Shown: positions 21,666 to 27,102 of the stretch, piece by piece | Numbering within the stretch: position 1 is the first letter of the stretch | How the letters are laid out: each line of letters starts with the position of its first letter | Source of the DNA: CAYVXE01 sp964455375 | Lineage (GTDB): Bacteria > Zhuqueibacterota > Zhuqueibacteria > Oceanimicrobiales > Oceanimicrobiaceae | NCBI GenBank assembly: GCA_964455375.1 | Contig: CAYVXE010000058.1 | Span: 1-27,102, forward strand | Direction: 5' to 3' | DNA length: 27,102 bases | The notes under the pieces: generated by a model | Told to the model about the DNA's origin: nothing | Seen by the model: the letters and a program-made list of their open reading frames with translations, nothing else | The model's database searches: none | Made by a program: the position numbers and the translations under genes

Positions 21666-23012
21666 TTAAAATCGTAAAGTAAACACGGTTCCGTCTTCAG
21701 GGTTGGACTGAACGCTGATGCTGCCGTCATGCAAACGCATGATCTGCCGCGACAGGCTCAGGCCAATACCGGAGCCGTTTTCTTTGGTGGTGAAAAACGG
21801 AATGAAAATTTTGTCTTGCAGCTCTTCTGAAATGCCGGGGCCGTTGTCGGCGATCTGGATGATCACTCGTCCGCGCGTGTCGATTTTGGCCGCCAAATCA
21901 ATTCTGGCTTCCGGTTGCCCATCCACAGCTTGTAGCGCATTTTTTACCATGTTGATGACGATTTGCTCCACCAGCTCTGGGTCGGCCATCAGTTCCAGGG
22001 TGTCTGGCACTACGTCGAGGCTGCAGGTGACGTTGCTGGCTTTGAATTCCGGTTGCATGAGCTGCACCACCCTGCTGAGCAAATCCCGCAGGCGCAATAA
22101 TTTGAATTTTGGTGTGGGAACGCGGGTGAGTCCGCGGTAGGCTTCCACAAAATGCAGCAGGCCCTCACTGCGTTTCCGGATGGTTTGCAGTCCGCTGAGA
22201 AGGTCTTCGCGGTTTTCCGTCTCAAGGAGTGTGTCGCCTTTGTTTGCGACCAGTTCGTTCAGGGTTGCTGCAAGGGAAGAAATCGGCGTGACCGAATTCA
22301 TGATTTCATGCGTCAGCACACGGATGAGCTTTTGCCAGGCGTCCAGTTCCTGTTCCTCCAGTTCGCTCTGAATGTTCTGCAGGGACACCAGGGTAAAGTT
22401 TTGGTTGCGCATGCGAAACTCGGTGGCACTGATGGCCAGTTGCAGCAGCTCGTTGTTTTGCTGGATTTTTACCAAAGCGGTTTCGCTGCTTTTGAGGTGC
22501 GTCAGCGTGTTCATCAACTCCGCACTGATGCGCTTTAAGTCGCTGATCTGTTTTAGCGCAGGGATCTGCAGTAAACGTTTGGCTGCTGTGTTCAGCAATT
22601 CCACTTTGCCATCCTGGCGGAAAGCCAGCAACCCGATGCCCACGTGCTGTACCACGGTTTGCAGATAACGAAAGTGTTCCTCTTTATCCGCTCGTGCTTT
22701 CTGGAATTTCCGGATAATGTCATTAAAGGCGTTTTTCAGATCGTCGAATGACGACCCAAGTCCGGGGCGGGCAAAGGTCTGTGAAAAATCTTCGTATTTG
22801 ATGGTCTGCAAAAAGCGGTGCAGATCACGGTTGGTCTTTTCCACGTAATAGATAAGACCGTAAATCTGGTAAACGATGACCAGACCGAGAATGAACATGG
22901 TGGCGTACAGCCGCGTTTGTGCCACCAGCAGCAGGTACAGAAACAGCGACAGAGTGGTAAATAAAATGAAAATTCGCGCCAGAACGACGACCCGAAAACG
23001 TTTATAAACCAT
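21666..23012 (-). CDS. Membrane-bound sensor histidine kinase (NtrB-like)
   Basis: A 448-residue kinase. Two N-terminal transmembrane helices (about residues 10-27 and 33-52) have almost no periplasmic loop, so it probably senses the membrane or an internal signal. A HAMP-like linker and a PAS-like region (VVQHVGIGLLAFRQDGKVEL, about 120-140) follow. The phosphoacceptor is H235 in LTHEIMNSVTP, and the ATPase domain has N-box NMVKNALQAV, G1 DNGPGI, F-box FIPFFTTK and G2 NGSGIGLSLS. Its start codon overlaps the end of the response-regulator gene by 11 bp, which implies translational coupling and a cognate pair. GGGGAAAT lies just before the ATG. Confidence 0.93.
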   Translation of the reverse strand: MVYKRFRVVVLARIFILFTTLSLFLYLLLVAQTRLYATMFILGLVIVYQIYGLIYYVEKTNRDLHRFLQTIKYEDFSQTFARPGLGSSFDDLKNAFNDIIRKFQKARADKEEHFRYLQTVVQHVGIGLLAFRQDGKVELLNTAAKRLLQIPALKQISDLKRISAELMNTLTHLKSSETALVKIQQNNELLQLAISATEFRMRNQNFTLVSLQNIQSELEEQELDAWQKLIRVLTHEIMNSVTPISSLAATLNELVANKGDTLLETENREDLLSGLQTIRKRSEGLLHFVEAYRGLTRVPTPKFKLLRLRDLLSRVVQLMQPEFKASNVTCSLDVVPDTLELMADPELVEQIVINMVKNALQAVDGQPEARIDLAAKIDTRGRVIIQIADNGPGISEELQDKIFIPFFTTKENGSGIGLSLSRQIMRLHDGSISVQSNPEDGTVFTLRF

Positions 23013-24378
23013 ATTTCCCCAGCCTGCGGTAAAGAGAGGTGCGGGTTAAGCCCAGTTCACGGGCTGCTTTGGAAATGTTGCCTCCGTGCTTACTCATGAC
23101 TTTCTGAATGACCGTCCGCTCCACATCATCGAGATTGTAGGTATCGAACGCCAGGCCTTCTTCCCGGCCTCTGGGCGTGGAGAAGAAGAAATCCGCCGGT
23201 TGCAGAATTTTTTTCTCACTCATGATGATGGCGCGTTCCATGGCATGTTGCAGCTCGCGCACATTTCCCGGCCAGCGGTAAGTTTGCAGTTTTTTCATGG
23301 CAGCGCTACTTACACGCTTGGATGCTTTGTGATATTTTTTAGCATACAGCTCCATGAAATAGTCCACAAGCAACGGAATATCCTCACGGCGTTCGCGCAG
23401 TGGCGGCAGTTTAATCTCAACGGTGTTAATACGATAGAGAAGATCCTGACGGAATTGTTTATCGTCCACCAGGTCGTGGATGGGCATGTTGGTGGCGCAG
23501 ACGAGCCGCACATCGATGGGATTCGGGATGTTGGATCCCAGGCGGGTCACCTGCCGGTTTTGCAGCACGGTCAGAATTTTTGCCTGCAATTGCAACGGCA
23601 GGTTGGCGATTTCATCCAGGAAAAGCGTGCCACCGGATGCGATTTCAAAGCGGCCGGCGCGGTTTTCCCTGGCATCGGTGAATGCGCCCTTTATGTGCCC
23701 GAAGAGCTCGCTCTCGAACAACGTTTCGCTGATGGCGCCCATGTCCACACTGATGAACACCTCACAGGAACGCTGAGATTGTTTGTGCAGTTCACGGGCC
23801 ACCAATTCCTTGCCGGTGCCGTTTTCGCCCAGAATCAGCACGTTGGCGTCGGTTTGCGCCACTTTGAGAACGGTGTGAAAAACTTCCTGAATGGCTGATG
23901 ATTCCCCGATGAATTCCCGAAAATGTTGCCCAAGATCGGCATTGAGCTGATGTTGCCGGGATCGAAGCTTGTTCACTTCCGTGCGTGACTTGCGTAAATT
24001 CATGGCAGCGGACAGCGTCGCCAGTAACTTTTCGTTTTGCCACGGTTTTAAGACAAAATCGGTCGCACCTTCCTTGATGGCTCTAACCGCCATTTGCACA
24101 TCTCCGTATGCGGTAATCAGAATCACTACTGCAGAGTGGTCGATATCGAGAATTTTGTTCAACCAGTCAAATCCTTCCTGGCCGCTGCTGGCGCCCCGGG
24201 CAAAATTCATGTCCAGCAAAATAAGATCGTAGGTTTCATTTTTCAGTTGCACCGGAATGGCCTGTGGATCTTGCAGCGTGTGTACGGATTGGAAATGATT
24301 TTTGAGAAACAAGCGTGCCGCGGTGAGAATGTCTTTGTCATCATCGACAACGAGAATTTTTCCGGATTTGGTTTTCAT
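23002..24378 (-). CDS. Sigma-54-dependent NtrC-family response regulator
   Basis: A 458-residue activator. The receiver domain has VVDDDKD, phosphoacceptor D56 in LILLDMN, the threonine in LITAYGD and the lysine in LKPW. The central AAA+ domain (about 150-385) has Walker A GENGTGKE, ESELFGHIKGAFTDA, Walker B GGTLFLDEI and the arginine fingers in LLYRINTVEI...LRER. The loop that touches sigma-54 reads GAFTDA in place of the classical GAFTGA. A Fis-type helix-turn-helix ends the protein (GGNISKAARELGLTRTSLYRR). It is co-transcribed with the kinase and divergent from the adaptor/ABC export genes, its probable targets. Confidence 0.94.
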   Translation of the reverse strand: MKTKSGKILVVDDDKDILTAARLFLKNHFQSVHTLQDPQAIPVQLKNETYDLILLDMNFARGASSGQEGFDWLNKILDIDHSAVVILITAYGDVQMAVRAIKEGATDFVLKPWQNEKLLATLSAAMNLRKSRTEVNKLRSRQHQLNADLGQHFREFIGESSAIQEVFHTVLKVAQTDANVLILGENGTGKELVARELHKQSQRSCEVFISVDMGAISETLFESELFGHIKGAFTDARENRAGRFEIASGGTLFLDEIANLPLQLQAKILTVLQNRQVTRLGSNIPNPIDVRLVCATNMPIHDLVDDKQFRQDLLYRINTVEIKLPPLRERREDIPLLVDYFMELYAKKYHKASKRVSSAAMKKLQTYRWPGNVRELQHAMERAIIMSEKKILQPADFFFSTPRGREEGLAFDTYNLDDVERTVIQKVMSKHGGNISKAARELGLTRTSLYRRLGKYGL

Positions 24379-24518
24379 GCGATTTTTCAGTTCTTTAATG
24401 CTGTGCAGAATAGAGATACGGTGATTGATGCAGAAGTTTCAAAGAAACCCACATCTTAATTTAAAAAAGACTTTTTCCTGTGCAAATGCAAGAAAAATTT
24501 CTGATCTTCGCTCAAAAC

Positions 24519-24534
24519 TGTTCGTTATCGAACA
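24519..24534. promoter_or_regulatory. Candidate activator-binding palindrome (UAS)
   Basis: TGTTCG-N4-CGAACA is a perfect 6-bp-arm palindrome in the divergent region. Its centre lies about 109 bp upstream of the start site predicted from the sigma-54-like element, the usual distance for an NtrC-type enhancer. A Fis-type HTH dimer would suit a symmetric site of this size. Only one copy is evident. Confidence 0.4.
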
Positions 24535-24608
24535 CATACTGTTATGTTACCGGATAGTCATATTGGCTATTCGGAGCGGTGGGTAGAAATTTGACCCTGA
24601 AAAGGTTG

Positions 24609-24624
24609 TGGTATGATTCTTGAA
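24609..24624 (+). promoter_or_regulatory. Candidate sigma-54 promoter of the export operon
   Basis: TGGTATG-N4-TTGAA aligns with the consensus TGGCACG-N4-TTGCA at 9 of 12 positions, including the GG of the -24 element. The -12 element has GA where GC is strongly preferred, so the match is weak alone. It gains support from a sigma-54 activator encoded next door and from the upstream palindrome. Confidence 0.3.
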
Positions 24625-24681
24625 TAAATCCTGGGTATCTTGTTCTGTCAAACTGAATCGTAAGGATCAATCAAAAAAAGC

Positions 24682-25932
24682 ATGGATCGTATTATCGAAA
24701 AGAAAAAGTGGCCGCCTAAAAAGATCGCCGGCTGGTCGATTTCCGGGTTGTTTATCCTGTTTATCATTTTCAATCTGTCGTTGTGGGATACCACCTCAAA
24801 GCTGAATGTTGATAGCCGTAAAATCACCGTGTCGGAGGTGATGGTTGGTCCGTTCCGGGAATTCATTCCGGTCACCGGAACCGTGTTGCCGCAGAAGACC
24901 ATTTTTCTCGATGCTGTGGAAGGCGGTCGTGTGGATACCATTTTTGTGGAGGCAGGAACCTATGTGCATCAAGGGGACCAGATTTTGCGATTGGAAAACA
25001 CCACCCTGCACATTCAAATCCTGTCGCAGGATGCCCTGGTAGTGGAGCAACAGAATTTGCTGACCAACACGCGCTTCAACCTGGAGCAGAACAACATTCA
25101 GTTGCGTCAGCGGCTTTTGGATCAGGGGTACCAAATCCGACGGCTGAAACGACTTTATGATCGCAAAAAAGATTTATTTGCAAGGGATCTCATTGCGGCG
25201 GAGGAGTTTGAGGCCACCAACGATGAGTACGAGTACCAGCTCAAGCGACAGCAGTTGAACATCGAATCGTTCCAGCGCGACTCGCTTTTTCAGGAAGTGC
25301 AAGTGAAGCAGTTGGTCAATTCCCTCAAGCGGTTGCAGCAAAACATGCAAATCGCCCGCAAGCGCCTGGACGATTTGCTTATTCGGGCTCCTGTGAGCGG
25401 TCAACTGACCTCGCTCATTCCGGAGGAAGGGCAGACGGTTTCTCAGGGTCAGCGCATCGGCCAGATCGATGAACTGACCGGCTTTAAGGTGCGGGCTGCC
25501 ATCGACGAACACTATCTGGCCCGCATCAAAAAGGGCCTGCAAGGCACATTCGACTTTGCCGGCAAAACCTACGAGCTGGTGGCCGACAGAATTTATCCGG
25601 AAATCGTCGACGGACGTTTCGAAGTGGATATGGAATTTGTGGGCGATGTTCCGGAGGATATCCGGCGCGGAAAAACCGTACACATCAGTCTGGCGCTGGG
25701 CGATTTATCGCAGGCGGTGATGATCCCTCGCGGTGGCTTTTACCAGAAAACCGGCGGCCAGTGGATCTTTGTGGTGTATGCATCCGGTAATATGGCCAGT
25801 AAACGTAAAATTAAATTGGGGCGGCAGAATACGCGCGTGTTTGAAGTGCTGGATGGTCTGCAACCCGGGGAGAAAGTCGTCACATCTTCTTACGACAGTT
25901 TTGGCGACATCGACAAGCTGGTTTTAAAATAG
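24682..25932 (+). CDS. HlyD/MacA-like periplasmic adaptor protein
   Basis: A 416-residue membrane-fusion protein. A short cytoplasmic N-terminus is followed by one helix (about residues 17-35). Then comes a first beta-barrel/lipoyl half (VTGTVLPQKTIFLDAVEGGR and the GTYVHQGDQILRLEN hairpin), a long alpha-helical coiled-coil hairpin (about 110-230, rich in Q, L, R and E), the second lipoyl half (IRAPVSGQLTSLIPEEGQTV) and a membrane-proximal barrel ending KVVTSSYDSFGDIDKLVL. It would bridge an inner-membrane MacB-type transporter to an outer-membrane channel. It is the first gene of the operon with the ATPase at 26042 and the permease at 26967. Its ATG has only a distant AAGGA upstream. Confidence 0.9.
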   Translation: MDRIIEKKKWPPKKIAGWSISGLFILFIIFNLSLWDTTSKLNVDSRKITVSEVMVGPFREFIPVTGTVLPQKTIFLDAVEGGRVDTIFVEAGTYVHQGDQILRLENTTLHIQILSQDALVVEQQNLLTNTRFNLEQNNIQLRQRLLDQGYQIRRLKRLYDRKKDLFARDLIAAEEFEATNDEYEYQLKRQQLNIESFQRDSLFQEVQVKQLVNSLKRLQQNMQIARKRLDDLLIRAPVSGQLTSLIPEEGQTVSQGQRIGQIDELTGFKVRAAIDEHYLARIKKGLQGTFDFAGKTYELVADRIYPEIVDGRFEVDMEFVGDVPEDIRRGKTVHISLALGDLSQAVMIPRGGFYQKTGGQWIFVVYASGNMASKRKIKLGRQNTRVFEVLDGLQPGEKVVTSSYDSFGDIDKLVLK

Positions 25933-25967
25933 ATGCTTAAGCTTATTTTACTTCGTTTTCAAAGCTA

Positions 25968-25989
25968 ACGGCTGGACGGCTGAAGGCTG
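25968..25989. repeat. Short degenerate tandem repeat (ACGGCTG type)
   Basis: Three neighbouring copies of a 7-8-bp unit: ACGGCTG, GACGGCTG and AAGGCTG, in the 109-bp space between the adaptor and ATPase genes. The array is too short for a firm class, but similar ACGGCTG strings are common between genes in some bacterial genomes. Confidence 0.45.
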
Positions 25990-26041
25990 ACCTCATGAAT
26001 GTTGTACAGTGAATAGCGCTCGACCAAATAAGGAGAGAACA

Positions 26042-26731
26042 ATGATAAGAACAGTTGACTTGAAAAAACTTTACACTACAGAGGAAGTTGAAACCACTGC
26101 ACTCAACAACGTGAACCTGGAAATCAACGAAGGGGAGTTTGTGGCCATTATGGGGCCGTCCGGATGTGGCAAGTCCACTCTTTTGAATTTGTTGGGTTTG
26201 CTGGACAATCCTTCTGGCGGCCAATTCTATTTTCTCGAACAGGAGGTGTCGCAGTACTCAGAGCGCCAGCGCGCCAACCTGCGCAAGCAGAATATCGGCT
26301 TCGTGTTCCAGAGTTTCAATTTGATCGATGAGCTGACGGTTTTTGAAAACATCGAATTGCCGCTGCTGTATCTGGGTTACTCTGCCACGGATCGCAAGAA
26401 GCGGGTGAACGAAGTGCTGGAGAATATGCAGATCATGCACCGCAAAAACCACTTTCCGCAGCAGCTCTCCGGCGGGCAGCAGCAGCGGGTGGCGGTGGCG
26501 CGCGCGGTGGTGGCCAAACCTAAGCTGATTCTGGCGGACGAGCCCACCGGCAATCTGGACTCCGCGCACGGCGATGAAGTGATGAATCTTCTCACCGAAC
26601 TCAATGAGAACGGAACCACCATCGCGATGGTCACGCATTCCCCTGCGTACGCGGAATATAGCCATCGGATTGTGCATCTTTTTGATGGTCAAATCGTCAC
26701 GGAAAACATCAAGAAGGCTTTTCATGTGTGA
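26042..26731 (+). CDS. MacB/LolD-like ABC transporter ATP-binding protein
   Basis: A 229-residue ATPase of the MacB/LolD/FtsE group: Walker A GPSGCGKST, Q-loop FQSFNL, signature LSGGQQQRV, Walker B LILADEPTGNLD and H-loop VTHS. I start it at 26042 because AAGGAG (26030-26035) is spaced 6 nt before this ATG and family members start at this strand; a GTG at 26009 would add 11 residues upstream of that site. It should energise the FtsX/MacB-type permease that begins at 26967 and work with the adaptor at 24682-25932 in a tripartite export or membrane-signalling complex. Confidence 0.92.
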   Translation: MIRTVDLKKLYTTEEVETTALNNVNLEINEGEFVAIMGPSGCGKSTLLNLLGLLDNPSGGQFYFLEQEVSQYSERQRANLRKQNIGFVFQSFNLIDELTVFENIELPLLYLGYSATDRKKRVNEVLENMQIMHRKNHFPQQLSGGQQQRVAVARAVVAKPKLILADEPTGNLDSAHGDEVMNLLTELNENGTTIAMVTHSPAYAEYSHRIVHLFDGQIVTENIKKAFHV

Positions 26732-26966
26732 GGAAAAGACGGTGAGCACGCAGGCCGGCGTTGGCGAACCCGGTGGAAGTACTATGCTACGAGTAGCGCA
26801 GAGGTCGGGTGACTGACGGATGGAAAGTTTGCGGTATGAGTGAGCCCGACTGACAGTTGCAGTGACAGTCAGAGGATTTGCTGCTACTGCCAGTGCCACT
26901 TTTATAAACTAATGGACTTTGCCTGAATTTTGTCGTTGATGTACAAACTCATTTCGGAGTGATATC
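26732..26966. other. Spacer between ATPase and permease genes
   Basis: 235 bp with no supported gene. It is rather long for genes expected to be co-transcribed, and contains scattered short repeats (TGACAGT twice near 26850-26875). An open frame running through the ATPase gene into this region (26604-26816) is a shadow frame. Confidence 0.5.
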
Positions 26967-27102
26967 ATGTTCAAAAACTATCTCAAAATTGCGTTTCGTA
27001 ATCTTGTAAAACACAAAGCTTATTCATTCATCAACATCACCGGCCTTGCTATGGGTATGGCCTGTATAATTTTAATTTTTCTTTATGTCCAGGATGAGTT
27101 CA
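26967..27102 (+). CDS. FtsX/MacB-like ABC transporter permease, N-terminal part (cut by window edge)
   Basis: The first 45 codons of a permease. It begins MFKNYLKIAFRNLVKHK, an amphipathic basic start typical of MacB-like permeases in FCB bacteria, followed by SFINITGLAMGMACIILIFL, the first transmembrane helix. GGAG lies 8 nt before the ATG. Position after an adaptor and a MacB-like ATPase supports the call. The periplasmic domain and the remaining helices lie beyond the window. Confidence 0.85.
   Translation, partial: MFKNYLKIAFRNLVKHKAYSFINITGLAMGMACIILIFLYVQDEF

Larger units (their letters stand above)
24379..24681. other. Divergent regulatory region between regulator and adaptor genes
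   Basis: 303 bp with no gene. It contains the palindrome at 24519-24534 and the sigma-54-like site at 24609-24624 described separately. It separates the kinase/regulator operon (minus) from the export operon (plus), so it should carry both promoters. Confidence 0.6.

Noticed and set aside
26604..26816. 70-codon open frame overlapping the ATPase gene end
   Set aside because: It runs mostly in another frame of the ATPase gene and has no recognisable protein features.
1..27102. CRISPR arrays, tRNA or rRNA genes
   Set aside because: No regularly spaced repeats, and no stretch that I could fold into a tRNA or recognise as rRNA; a covariance-model scan would be decisive for small RNAs.

Overview
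This window looks like a metagenome-derived scaffold from a Gram-negative bacterium of the FCB superphylum, most likely a Calditrichota / KSB1-like lineage (inference). The grounds are a very large secreted protein ending in a PNPFNP-type FlgD-like C-terminal domain, a GxxExxY protein, an NtrC-family regulator/kinase pair beside an ABC/FtsX export system, and generic dispersed intergenic repeats. A run of 100 N (21254-21353) is flanked by two identical 55-bp copies, so the scaffold joins two contigs there and gene order across that point is less certain.

Layout, left to right. 1-486 has no gene but holds dispersed repeats and a complete 270-bp MITE-like element with terminal inverted repeats and 9-bp target-site duplications. 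487-4348 (minus) is a compact lepA-lepB-hemW operon (EF4 GTPase, signal peptidase I, HemW). 4716-8828 (minus) encodes a 1370-residue secreted multidomain protein with a recent internal duplication, ended by a strong terminator. 9063-10274 (minus) is an EAL-like/HDOD signalling protein, divergent from a phosphofructokinase gene with a pyrophosphate-type signature (10495-11697). A small degenerate receiver protein follows (12053-12445).

12568-17810 is a ybbA-ybbP/tesA locus (ABC ATPase, FtsX-like permease, divergent SGNH esterase) with rsgA lying between the ATPase and permease genes. 17812-18589 is a repeat-rich patch with an intact GxxExxY gene, a truncated second copy of its 5' end, and an inverted copy of the boundary repeat. 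18611-20818 encodes a fusion of a cysteine-desulfurase-like enzyme with selenophosphate synthetase, which would place selenide production and selenium activation in one polypeptide.

After the gap comes a lipocalin-like C-terminal fragment. Then, on the minus strand, come a sensor kinase and a sigma-54-type response regulator. Divergent from them are an HlyD/MacA-like adaptor, a MacB-like ATPase and the start of an FtsX/MacB-like permease that runs off the window. The 303-bp divergent region holds a palindrome and a near-match to a sigma-54 promoter about 109 bp apart, which suggests that the regulator switches on the export system.

The observations I rate most worth following are the desulfurase-SelD fusion, the MITE with its target-site duplications, the GxxExxY repeat cassette, the rsgA insertion in the ybbAP operon, and the unmerged 55-bp contig overlap.
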